From NCBI GenBank assembly GCA_052400685.1, contig JBQTGJ010000003.1: a stretch of 64,000 bases of DNA; one strand, written 5' to 3'. The notes under the pieces were generated by a model that saw only the letters and a program-made list of their open reading frames with translations, was not told the origin of the DNA and made no database searches. The position numbers and the translations under genes were made by a program. The stretch's first letter is position 1, and each line of letters begins with the position of its first letter. Positions 32,231-40,565 of this stretch are shown here, piece after piece. The DNA comes from CAZHHH01 sp052400685 (GTDB taxonomy: Bacteria > Bacteroidota > Bacteroidia > Bacteroidales > Marinilabiliaceae).

Positions 32231-33634
32231 TTACTTTCCGATACAAAAATTCTTAAAAATATTTCCAAGGACTTCATCTGTCGATATTTGTCCTGTTATA
32301 GTTCCAAGATGATGCAGCACTTCGCGAATATCTTGTGCCAGGAAATCGCCTGAGATACCCGACGCGAGTCCTTCTTTAACACGAACAATTCCTTCGAGGG
32401 CGTTGGTGAGTGCTTCATGGTGGCGCGCATTGGTGACCACGACCTCATTGTTGTCTATGGCATGCAGGCTTATAGTTTTAAGCAGTTCGTTGGTTAACTG
32501 ATCCATATTGATTTGCTTCCTGGCGGATATGGTAACGATGGAACTGTTTTGGGTGGGCTTAGGCATGGCCGTAATGGCAAAGGATTGAGGCTGGTCTATC
32601 AAATCAATCTTATTTACAACCACAATAAGATGTTGACGGTCTGCGTCTATCTTCGACCTGACATTATTAATGGCATCGTTTATTTTTTGCTGGCTGTCGG
32701 TGGCATCTACCAACAGAAGAACGATAGCAGCCTGTGACATTTTGCTGTAGGTGAGTTTGATGCCCAAATTTTCAATTTTGTCGGCTGTGGTACGTATGCC
32801 CGCCGTGTCGATAAACCGGAAAGTGACACCGCCTATGTTGATGGTGTCTTCGATGGCATCGCGTGTGGTGCCATGAATTTCGGAGACAATGGCGCGTTCT
32901 TCGTTTAACAGGGCATTGAGGAGTGTGCTTTTACCGGCATTGGTATGGCCCACAATCGCAACCGGGATTCCGTTTTTAATGGCATTGCCCAGTGAGAAGG
33001 AGCTAATTAAACGTGATAGATGTGCTTCTATCTCATTCACCAGTTTGGTGAGCTCATCGCGATTGGCAAATTCTACGTCTTCCTCGCTAAAGTCAAGCTC
33101 CAGTTCAATGAGTGATATAAACCACAGCAATCGTTCCCGCAGGGTTGACAGTTCAGAGGAGAAGCCACCACGCATTTGCTGCAGTGCGACTCGTCGTGCG
33201 GCTTCGTTTTCGCTGGCTATTAAGTCGGCTACAGCTTCGGCCTGACTCAAGTCCATCTTCCCATTCAGGAAAGCTCTTTGCGTAAATTCACCCGGCCGGG
33301 CCAAACGGGCGCCTTTTTTAACCAATAGCTGAAGCAGTTGTTGTTGAATATATGGAGCGCCGTGGCAGGCTATCTCAATAATATTTTCACCGGTGAAGGA
33401 GTGGGGCGCTTTGAAAATTGTCACCAGCACTTCATCCAGATCTTTATCGTTGTCGTAAATCGTCCCAAAATGAGTGGAGTTAGCATTTTGTGCATGCAGC
33501 TTTTTAGCCTTTCCGGCAGGCCTGAACACTTTATCACCTATTTCAAACGCCTTGTCACCCGCCATTCGGATAACAGCAATAGCCCCCATACCCGGTGCAG
33601 TCGATATCGCGCAAATGGTATCCTCAGTCATCAT
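32231..33634 (-). CDS. mnmE: tRNA modification GTPase MnmE
   Basis: A 467-residue GTPase that, with MnmG, installs the carboxymethylaminomethyl group at the wobble uridine of certain tRNAs. The N-terminal formyl-THF-binding domain (DTICAISTAPGMGAIAVIR ... HSFTGEN ... GEFTQRAFLNGKMDLSQAEAV) is followed by helices, an inserted Ras-like G domain (GHTNAGKST, TTRDAIED, DTAGIR, NKIDL), and the invariant C-terminal FCIGK with Cys464. The residues at 33634 and 33631 are both ATG. A minus-strand TAACTTTG at 33660-33653 provides a -7 box close to the start. Confidence 0.97.
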   Translation of the reverse strand: MMTEDTICAISTAPGMGAIAVIRMAGDKAFEIGDKVFRPAGKAKKLHAQNANSTHFGTIYDNDKDLDEVLVTIFKAPHSFTGENIIEIACHGAPYIQQQLLQLLVKKGARLARPGEFTQRAFLNGKMDLSQAEAVADLIASENEAARRVALQQMRGGFSSELSTLRERLLWFISLIELELDFSEEDVEFANRDELTKLVNEIEAHLSRLISSFSLGNAIKNGIPVAIVGHTNAGKSTLLNALLNEERAIVSEIHGTTRDAIEDTINIGGVTFRFIDTAGIRTTADKIENLGIKLTYSKMSQAAIVLLLVDATDSQQKINDAINNVRSKIDADRQHLIVVVNKIDLIDQPQSFAITAMPKPTQNSSIVTISARKQINMDQLTNELLKTISLHAIDNNEVVVTNARHHEALTNALEGIVRVKEGLASGISGDFLAQDIREVLHHLGTITGQISTDEVLGNIFKNFCIGK

Positions 33635-33906
33635 AATTTACCTTCTTTGCGGCAAAGTTACTATTTTTCTATAAGCTGTATTTTAATGGTGTCGTTTATT
33701 ATGGTAATTTGCTGCTGAATGGGCATTGTTCATAAGTCGTGCCTGAAAAGCAAAATTTCTTTTTTTTGTCTTTGGAAGATACCGTCAAAGAAAGGACTTT
33801 ATTTATTTTAATGGTGTTGATGAGCTCCTTGTCAGTCGGTTCGAATGTCTTGGAACCAAGAAACTGACGAACGAAGTAAAGGCAGAGGCAAATCTGTCGC
33901 TGCAAA

Positions 33907-33951
33907 TTTTATGACAAGCATAACGAAGTATCTGACTTTACAGACAAATCA
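33907..33951 (+). repeat. Dispersed intergenic palindromic repeat, copy 6 (partial, inside the chemotaxis gene end)
   Basis: TTTTATGACAAGCATAACGA and CTGACTTTACAGACAAAT match the terminal third of the family. The first two thirds are missing or unrecognisable. The copy contains the stop codon and last about 13 codons of the chemoreceptor gene on the opposite strand. Confidence 0.75.
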
Positions 33952-35888
33952 GGTTTCGATTCGTACACCGAGAGGTCTTCCAGCGGGGCCGGATTTTGTT
34001 TTATTGGTATTTCATTGAACATAGATTCTTCTGTTTGATAAAATTCCAATAACTCATGTAAATATTGCGATTGTTTACCCAGCCTCGCAGCTTCGTCGGT
34101 TAACTCTTCAGCCAGCAGAGAGCTCTGTTGTGTATGATGATTCAGATCCTGAATAGATTGATTGACCTGCGTTATTTCATGATTTTGCAAATACGCCGCT
34201 TCAGCAAATACTTGTAACATTTCTATGGATTTGTTGATGGCACTACCCACTAATTGTATGTTTTCGATCGTGTCGGCAGCACTTGAGCGTCCATGAGCCG
34301 TTATAGCTGTCATCTCTTCCGCGGTGGCTTTTACCCGCTCTGATAATTCGCGCATGTTACGTGCTATGACCGAGAAGCCTCTGGCTTTGTTGCCCGAACG
34401 TGCTGCTTCAATTGAGGCATTTAGAGATAAGATATAGGTTTGTGAGGCCAGTAGTGTGATATTGTCGGTTTTGGCCATTAGTTGCTGAGTCATCTCCATT
34501 GTTTCTTTGGTTTGTGACAGGTGTTGATGAATAATGGTGCCCGCATTTTGAATTTCTTTAACAGCATCTCCAGCTTTCATGGCATTACCGGTCGATAGGC
34601 TGGCCATTTCTTCTATCGATGCCGATATCTCCTCTGTGTTAACAGCTTGTGTTGTTCCGGAATGACTTAGTTTAACGCTTTTTTGATGTAGCTTGTTAAT
34701 CAGAATGTCGATGGTTTCGGCCATCTTACGCAGGTTTTCTACCAGCGCTTTGGTCTTTTCCTGTCCCGATCGTACGACGTTGGTTAGTTGTCCTATTTCA
34801 TCGTTGCGTGCAAGTTGTTCGATGTCGGGAAATAATCCTTTTTCCTGCATGCTCATAATATGGGTAAGATAAACAATGGGTGTTGATAACGAACGACTTA
34901 TAAATACTGACAAGCGGACGCCGGCGCCGATAATAAGGCCTAAAAAGATCCACCATGTTATTTGAGCTCTTTGTGTCTGTTGCTGGTACGACACGGCTTC
35001 TCCCGTTGCAAATTCTTCCGTTTTGTTGGCCAATTCAACTAGCAGTTCTAAGCCTTTTTTTGTCTCGTCGTGGTCGGTCAGGAAACTACTGCTTTTGTAA
35101 CTATTGCTGAGTTGTTTAACCGCTTCTTTACATTTTAGAGTAAGTGACTCTATCGCTTTCAACGATTCAAGGTCGTATTGCTTGGTAGTCATTGGACGAA
35201 TGGTTGATACATTGCGATAAATAATATTCATACGGTCGGGAACCGAATCCAATAATTCATAGTCATGGTTATAATTGGCTTCTCCAATGGTCGATTTTAT
35301 CTGCTCGGTTACCGATACTATTTCGCTCATCATACTAACTTTATCTACCCTTCGTTTGATGATGTAATCGGCTTCATTTTTATCGATGTCAGCCTTTAAT
35401 TTTTTGTACTGAAGATTAAGGTATTTGTTGCTGTAAGCCTGTAGGTTGCGACTGGCGGAATCGAGTCGCTGGTAGTTGTTGTTAATGTTTCCAATGGCCG
35501 ATTGTATTAGATTCGACTGGTTACTGTAGCGGTTTATTTCTTTTTCAATATCGTTTACCAATGATTTATTGTCCGTCGAAGCTGTTTGTTTTAACGAATC
35601 CATTAAAAGAAGAGTGCGTTGTAAATGATGTTCAGATATTTTATAATAATCGGTATCTTTATGAATGGTATAACTTCTCATGTAGAAGATAGATTGTTGC
35701 CAGGCTGATTCAAGGTTGTTGACCAGTGCCACTGAAGGTATAAGCTTTTGATGCATGATTTTTGCCGATTGGTTTATACGGATCAGTGCAACCATAACAA
35801 CGCCTCCGCCAATTAAAAAAAGAAATATCAATGCGGCATAACTTAGCAGTAACTTTTTTTTTATAGGTAGTGAATTCCAGTGTTTCAT
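33909..35888 (-). CDS. Methyl-accepting chemotaxis protein
   Basis: A 659-residue transducer. TM1 (LLLSYAALIFLFLIGGGVVMV, in parts, about 13-33), a periplasmic four-helix ligand domain (about 35-305), TM2 (ITWWIFLGLIIGAGVRL, about 310-330), a HAMP-like linker and a cytoplasmic signalling domain with ASIEAARSGNKARGFSVIARNMRELSE (quoted in part, about 495-520), where canonical receptors have the hairpin tip sequences. It should control CheA or a diguanylate-type kinase partner; no che gene is in the window. The last 13-14 residues (DLSVKSDTSLCLS) are encoded by a copy of the dispersed repeat, so the original tail has been replaced. Confidence 0.88.
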   Translation of the reverse strand: MKHWNSLPIKKKLLLSYAALIFLFLIGGGVVMVALIRINQSAKIMHQKLIPSVALVNNLESAWQQSIFYMRSYTIHKDTDYYKISEHHLQRTLLLMDSLKQTASTDNKSLVNDIEKEINRYSNQSNLIQSAIGNINNNYQRLDSASRNLQAYSNKYLNLQYKKLKADIDKNEADYIIKRRVDKVSMMSEIVSVTEQIKSTIGEANYNHDYELLDSVPDRMNIIYRNVSTIRPMTTKQYDLESLKAIESLTLKCKEAVKQLSNSYKSSSFLTDHDETKKGLELLVELANKTEEFATGEAVSYQQQTQRAQITWWIFLGLIIGAGVRLSVFISRSLSTPIVYLTHIMSMQEKGLFPDIEQLARNDEIGQLTNVVRSGQEKTKALVENLRKMAETIDILINKLHQKSVKLSHSGTTQAVNTEEISASIEEMASLSTGNAMKAGDAVKEIQNAGTIIHQHLSQTKETMEMTQQLMAKTDNITLLASQTYILSLNASIEAARSGNKARGFSVIARNMRELSERVKATAEEMTAITAHGRSSAADTIENIQLVGSAINKSIEMLQVFAEAAYLQNHEITQVNQSIQDLNHHTQQSSLLAEELTDEAARLGKQSQYLHELLEFYQTEESMFNEIPIKQNPAPLEDLSVYESKPDLSVKSDTSLCLS

Positions 35889-36347
35889 TTGTTGAGGTTT
35901 AGTTTGACCGCGAATGTAAACATGGAAGACTGTTTTTCTGTTAAATTAATATTAAGGAAGCCTTATTTTTGCAGGCAGCCCTAAAACAAGAGAGGTTGAT
36001 AGTATCAGCAAAAAAGTGCTTAAAAAGAAAAGTTCAGTTTTAGGATTTGCAATTTCTGAAAAATTTGAGCTTACTGTTGTTAATGGCTATTTTGAAAGCA
36101 AGCGTGATGAAAAATTGTATTTTTCACTGAGGCTATATAAGGCTTAAGTTTGTTGATCGATGTTGAACTTTTGTTTTTGCTGTCTGTTAAATTGTTTTGT
36201 GCCTGTCAATCATAGACAGGTGTTTTAGCTCGAAATTTCAATTCCAGGCTTGCTGGTTTGAAAGTGGTGTGTTTACTTGTGTAAATGACACTTTTTTTGC
36301 TACTATTATTTAATTTTCTAAATCATAAACTGTTAATCACATTTTTT
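35889..36347. other. Intergenic region with dispersed repeat fragments
   Basis: 459 bp between divergent genes. A diverged repeat fragment (GGCTATTTTGAAAGCAAGCG) lies near 36090, and a larger one at 36143-36290. No gene seen. Confidence 0.55.
36143..36290. repeat. Dispersed intergenic palindromic repeat, copy 7 (rearranged)
   Basis: Contains a minus-type end (TTAAGTTTGTTGATCG, then TGTTGAACTTT) followed by a plus-type body (AATTTCAATTCCAGGCTTGCT, then TTTACTTGTGTAAATGACAC, in parts). Two overlapping or recombined copies would explain it. Confidence 0.5.
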
Positions 36348-37220
36348 ATGAGCGTATTAATTGATGAGAATTCCAAGGTCATCGTGCAGGGATTTACGGG
36401 TGCCGAAGGAACTTTCCATGCTAGTCAGATGATTGAGTATGGCACAAAGGTCGTTGGTGGTGTTACACCCGGTAAAGGTGGTACCACTCATTTGGACCTG
36501 CCGGTTTTTCATACGGTGACAGAGGCGATTGGAGCAACAGGAGCCGATGTGTCTGTCATTTTTGTGCCGCCGGCCTATGCTGCCGACGCTATTATGGAAG
36601 CTGCTGATGCCGGTATTGCATTAATTATTTGTATCACTGAAGGCATTCCGGTCGCAGATATGGTCAAGGTTAAATCCTTTTTGGGATGTCGTCCTACCCG
36701 GTTAATTGGTCCTAATTGTCCGGGGGTTATTACACCGGGTAAAATAAAAGTGGGTATCATGCCTGGTTTTATTCATCAACAGGGTTCTGTTGGTGTGGTT
36801 AGCCGTTCGGGCACGCTGACCTACGAAGCCGTCGACCAGCTTACAAAATTAGGTCTGGGCCAATCGTCCTGTATTGGTATCGGTGGCGATCCTATCATTG
36901 GAACCACAACGTTGGATGCCGTTCGCTTGTTGATGGATGATCCCGGCACCAAGGGTATTGTTATGATTGGTGAAATTGGAGGGGATATGGAAACAGAGGC
37001 TGCACGTTGGATTAAAAAACATGCTACCAAACCGGTTGTTGGCTTCATAGCAGGTCAAACAGCCCCTCCCGGACGACGTATGGGACATGCTGGTGCCATT
37101 ATTGGAGGTAAAGATGATACAGCAGAGGCCAAAATGGCCATAATGAGAGAATGTGGCATTCATGTGGTGGAAAGTCCTGCCGATATTGGCATTACCATGA
37201 AAAAGGCGCTGGTTGATTAA
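36348..37220 (+). CDS. sucD: Succinyl-CoA synthetase alpha subunit
   Basis: A 290-residue protein; ATG 36348 is chosen because the conserved start MSVLIDENSKVIVQGFTG begins there. It shows the CoA-binding Rossmann domain (QGFTGAEGTFHA, GVTPGKGG), the ligase domain with IGPNCPGVITPG and SRSGTLTYE, and the phosphohistidine motif GHAGAIIGG. The enzyme makes ATP (or GTP) from succinyl-CoA in the citrate cycle or in the succinate-propionate branch. The beta subunit gene sucC is not adjacent and must be elsewhere in the genome. Confidence 0.96.
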   Translation: MSVLIDENSKVIVQGFTGAEGTFHASQMIEYGTKVVGGVTPGKGGTTHLDLPVFHTVTEAIGATGADVSVIFVPPAYAADAIMEAADAGIALIICITEGIPVADMVKVKSFLGCRPTRLIGPNCPGVITPGKIKVGIMPGFIHQQGSVGVVSRSGTLTYEAVDQLTKLGLGQSSCIGIGGDPIIGTTTLDAVRLLMDDPGTKGIVMIGEIGGDMETEAARWIKKHATKPVVGFIAGQTAPPGRRMGHAGAIIGGKDDTAEAKMAIMRECGIHVVESPADIGITMKKALVD

Positions 37221-37457
37221 GCGTTTTTTAATAGTATTTTAGGTTGGACGATCATTCATAATTCATTTTGTCTTTTTTGCGTTTTGGAAAGGGCAAAGCT
37301 GCTGATGTTTAAGTCAATTTCGGTTTATAGGGAGGCACGTTGCGAGTAGTTGTATTGGGCGGCTTTGCCCTTTGATGAAGGTCATGATAGTGCACAATAC
37401 AGAATTTTTTCATGTGTAAGGGGATTAATCTGTAGGTTCATGTTTATCTCTTTTTTG

Positions 37458-37465
37458 TACCTTTG
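37458..37465 (+). promoter_or_regulatory. Candidate -7 box of the sirtuin gene
   Basis: TACCTTTG matches TAnnTTTG and lies 27 bp before the ATG at 37492. Confidence 0.45.
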
Positions 37466-37491
37466 AGATAAATTATAAGATATAGATCCTC

Positions 37492-38232
37492 ATGGATGAA
37501 TCAAGTGTTAAAAAGGCGGCAGAAATTATTTTGTCCGCCAAATCGTGCATCGCATTTACAGGTGCCGGGGTGTCCGTCGAAAGTGGTATTCCACCTTTTA
37601 GAGGCGAAAATAGTTTGTGGAATCGGTACGATCCTAAAGTGTTGGATTTGAATTTTTTTAAGGCGTCACCCGAAGTATCATGGCCTGTTATCAAGGAGAT
37701 ATTCTACGATTTTTTTGGATTGGCTAAACCTAATAAGGCACACAAGGTGCTGGCGCGCATGGAGCAAGCAGGCATGCTGAAGTGTGTGGTAACACAAAAT
37801 ATTGATAATCTGCATCAGGATGCAGGATCAAAAGAGGTGTATGAGTTTCATGGTAACTTGCAACGCATTATTTGTACGCGATGCGATTATAGAGTTATGG
37901 CACCCGACGCCGATTTTTCAAAATTGCCTTTGATGTGTCCCAAATGTGGAGGCTTATTGAAACCTGATTTTGTTTTTTTTGGTGAGCAAATCCCTGTTGA
38001 AGCCTATGAGAAAAGTGTAGTTGCAGCTCGACAAGCCGATGTCTGCCTTATTGTTGGAAGCACCGGGGAGGTGATGCCGGCAGCTATTATTCCGTCCGAA
38101 GCGAAACGAAATAAGGCTGTCGTCATTGAAATTAACCCGGATGAATCCCATTTTACAGGAAATATCACCGATATCCATCTAAAGGGCAAGGCCGGTGAAG
38201 TATTTTCAGAACTGGAGAAGTTTCTCTTTTAA
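37492..38232 (+). CDS. cobB: Sir2-family NAD-dependent protein deacylase
   Basis: A 246-residue sirtuin that removes acyl groups from lysines using NAD. The NAD motif GAGVSVESGIPPFRG (about 24-38), TQNIDNLHQDAG (101-112), catalytic His120 in FHGN, and a four-Cys zinc site at Cys128, Cys131, Cys149 and Cys152 are all present. Length matches the compact bacterial CobB class. In a cell that makes acetyl-phosphate and butyryl-phosphate (genes at 44-50 kb) such an enzyme would reverse non-enzymatic lysine acylation; that link is inference. Confidence 0.95.
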   Translation: MDESSVKKAAEIILSAKSCIAFTGAGVSVESGIPPFRGENSLWNRYDPKVLDLNFFKASPEVSWPVIKEIFYDFFGLAKPNKAHKVLARMEQAGMLKCVVTQNIDNLHQDAGSKEVYEFHGNLQRIICTRCDYRVMAPDADFSKLPLMCPKCGGLLKPDFVFFGEQIPVEAYEKSVVAARQADVCLIVGSTGEVMPAAIIPSEAKRNKAVVIEINPDESHFTGNITDIHLKGKAGEVFSELEKFLF

Positions 38233-38539
38233 TTTTTGGGATGGGTGGCTGAGGCCATGATGAAGACCTCAAAGATTTTTTTGGCGCCACCGTTAATCGT
38301 TATTTCCTGTAAGCCCGAAAAGGAATGTTACAGATAAGAAGTTTTTTTTTGAGATTTTTTCACGTTTCCTTTTTTAAGCTTGTTCTGGTCATGCAGGAGA
38401 AGTTGTTGAGTTGTTCAATATCCATTTTTTTCTAACTTTGTTTTGCTTTTGTTAAGCATGTTAAATGAGTTCTGATTGTGTAACTGATTGGAAATCTATT
38501 TTGTAAGAATACAAAGTAACTTTAAAATTCTAAATTAAG
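38233..38539. other. Intergenic region with the fabG promoter
   Basis: 307 bp. The only supported feature is the promoter at 38411-38440. No gene seen. Confidence 0.6.
38411..38440 (+). promoter_or_regulatory. Promoter of fabG (-33/-7 pair)
   Basis: TTG at 38411-38413 and TAACTTTG at 38433-38440 are separated by 19 bp, matching the Bacteroidota sigma factor consensus in both boxes and spacing. Transcription would start near 38447, giving a leader of about 90 nt. Confidence 0.6.
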
Positions 38540-39286
38540 ATGAAATTATTAGAAGGAAAAACAGCTGTTATTACCGGTGCTGCTCGCGGAATTGGTAAGG
38601 CTATCGCACTGCGTTTTGCTGCCGAAGGCTGTAATATTGCTTTTACCGATTTGGTAATTAATGAAGCTGCCCAGGAAACTGAAAAGGAAATTGCTGCTTT
38701 AGGAGTTAAAGTTAAAGGATTTGCTTCTAATGCTGCTAATTATGACGATACCCACAAAGTTGTGGCCGATATTGTTAAAGAATTTGGTCGTATTGACGTG
38801 TTGGTTAATAATGCTGGTATTACCAAAGATGGCGCGTTAAAACGTATGACCGAAGATCAGTGGGATGCTGTTATTGCTGTTAACCTTAAATCTGTTTTTA
38901 ACTTTACAAAGGCTGTTCAACCTGTGATGTGGAAACAGGCTGGTGGTAGTGTTATCAACATGAGTTCGGTGGTTGGGGTTTCAGGAAATGCCAATCAATG
39001 TAATTATTCTGCCTCAAAGGCCGGTATCATTGGTTTTACCAAATCGGCTGCCAAAGAGATGGGGGTGCGCGGTATTCGACATAATGCTGTGGCACCCGGT
39101 TTTATTATTACTGATATGACAGGGGCTTTACCCGAGGATGTAAGAAAAGCCTGGGAATCTCAAATACCTATGCGTCGGGGCGGTACTCCTGATGATGTGG
39201 CTAATACCTGCGTGTTTCTGGCCTCTGATTTGTCGTCGTATGTTACTGGCCAGGTTATTCATGTGTGTGGCGGAATGAATATGTAA
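38540..39286 (+). CDS. fabG: 3-oxoacyl-[acyl-carrier-protein] reductase
   Basis: A 248-residue short-chain dehydrogenase that reduces 3-oxoacyl-ACP with NADPH in fatty acid elongation. The TGAARGIGKA nucleotide loop (12-21), NNAG (90-93), catalytic Ser142/143, Tyr156 and Lys160 (YSASK), and the C-terminal GQVIHVCGGMNM fit FabG closely. It is alone rather than in a fab operon. A role in acetoacetyl-CoA reduction cannot be excluded, given the butyrate-type kinases further on, but FabG is the simplest reading. Confidence 0.93.
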   Translation: MKLLEGKTAVITGAARGIGKAIALRFAAEGCNIAFTDLVINEAAQETEKEIAALGVKVKGFASNAANYDDTHKVVADIVKEFGRIDVLVNNAGITKDGALKRMTEDQWDAVIAVNLKSVFNFTKAVQPVMWKQAGGSVINMSSVVGVSGNANQCNYSASKAGIIGFTKSAAKEMGVRGIRHNAVAPGFIITDMTGALPEDVRKAWESQIPMRRGGTPDDVANTCVFLASDLSSYVTGQVIHVCGGMNM

Positions 39287-39305
39287 TAGGCTTAAATTGT
39301 TTTAT

Positions 39306-39341
39306 AATCCCTGTATCTATTCTGATATGGGGATTTTTTTT
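39306..39341 (+). terminator. Terminator of fabG
   Basis: AATCCC (39306-39311) and GGGATT (39330-39335) with partly pairing interior, followed by a run of eight T. Confidence 0.7.
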
Positions 39342-39417
39342 ACCTTAAAGCATTCCTTCAAAATGGCATAATAGACGAAATTTATTTATCTTTAAAGCAT
39401 TGGTTTGTTTAAAAAAA

Positions 39418-39479
39418 CGCCTGTCCATTGAGTCGGGAGTTTGAAGCGTAACGCAGAAGTTGGATTTTATAAACAGACT
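39418..39479 (+). repeat. Dispersed intergenic palindromic repeat, copy 8 (partial)
   Basis: TGAAGCGTAACGCAGAAGTTG and ATTTTATAAACAGAC match the terminal third of the consensus. The first part is lost. Confidence 0.65.
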
Positions 39480-39518
39480 TTTTGATGTATTGTACCTATT
39501 ATGTTAATATTTGACGAT

Positions 39519-40565
39519 ATGAAGCGTGTTTCTTTTAAGCATATATATTTTGTATTAGTTATATCCACTGTTTTTTCCTCCTGTTCGTCTTTTTCAACCA
39601 TCCCTATTGAGGTGATGAAACCGGCAGGTTATTCGGTTGATCCCTCTATTGTGTCTGTGGTTGTCGTAAATAATACCTACCCATATCGAGCGGACAGTAT
39701 TCATAAACTGGATCTGTTGGGAGAAAAGAGTTATCTCGACTCAACATACTTCGATAGTTTTGGCGCCGAAGCGGCTCGCATGTTGGCTAAAACACTAAAT
39801 GAACGCGCTTTTTTTGATACCGTTTATTACTATCCCTATCCTGTTAACCGACCGGCTGATAGTATTCCTTATCCAACTCTTCATGCGGATACTTTGACCA
39901 AATTAATTGAAAAATATCAGGTACAGGCGGTTGTTTCCATCGAAAGCTATCGCTATAACAGCTCTATTAAGGTTGAAAAATTGTCCGATTATTATTATGT
40001 GTCGCAAGATGTAGCTGGAACCGCGTTTTGGAAAGTTTATGATAGGCATGGTCGTTTATTGGATGCTTACTTGCAGCGTGATTCTATTTTTTGGGATAAC
40101 ACAGAGCCTGTAAGCAAGGTGAAGATAACTATTCCTGAATTAAGTGAATCGCTCGATGCGCTGGCCGGCTTTATGGGCGAAAGATATACCGATCGTCTGG
40201 CTCCGCATTGGGACGTGGAACAACGTACTTTATTTGTGGGCGGCCACTATTTGTTTTCACGGGCAACTGATTTAGCAAAGGTCAATAGCTGGAATGAAGC
40301 GGCAAAAATTTGGTATTATGTATACGAACATGGTAATAAAAAGCAAAAAGCAATGGCAGCTCATAATATTGCCTTGTCATACGAAATGAGAAATAATTTT
40401 TCAGAAGCAATGGCATGGGCGGATGTGAGTCGTAATTTATTTGATAAACCTGGAGCTGTTAGTGCCGCCGGGATGTATAAAATACAGTCACAGCATTATT
40501 ATCTTAGACTTAAAGAAAGAGAAGATGAAAAGGTTAAGCTTGAAAGTCAGTTGGGACCTTTATAG
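39519..40565 (+). CDS. DUF6340-like lipoprotein with C-terminal TPR
   Basis: A 348-residue lipoprotein; ATG 39519 starts the signal peptide (MKRVSFKHIYFVLVISTVFS, Cys22). The body (VMKPAGYSVDPSIVSVVVVN, then EKYQVQAVVSIESYRYN and TYPYRADSIH) and the end with paired helices (KQKAMAAHNIALSYEMRNNF) resemble DUF6340 proteins, a Bacteroidota-only family without known function. The next gene starts inside it (40-bp overlap), so they are co-translated. I am sure of lipoprotein and TPR, less sure of the family name. Confidence 0.75.
   Translation: MKRVSFKHIYFVLVISTVFSSCSSFSTIPIEVMKPAGYSVDPSIVSVVVVNNTYPYRADSIHKLDLLGEKSYLDSTYFDSFGAEAARMLAKTLNERAFFDTVYYYPYPVNRPADSIPYPTLHADTLTKLIEKYQVQAVVSIESYRYNSSIKVEKLSDYYYVSQDVAGTAFWKVYDRHGRLLDAYLQRDSIFWDNTEPVSKVKITIPELSESLDALAGFMGERYTDRLAPHWDVEQRTLFVGGHYLFSRATDLAKVNSWNEAAKIWYYVYEHGNKKQKAMAAHNIALSYEMRNNFSEAMAWADVSRNLFDKPGAVSAAGMYKIQSQHYYLRLKEREDEKVKLESQLGPL

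Noticed and set aside
36285..36347. Upstream extension of sucD
   Set aside because: The extension is hydrophobic AT-rich translation overlapping a repeat; the conserved start lies at 36348.
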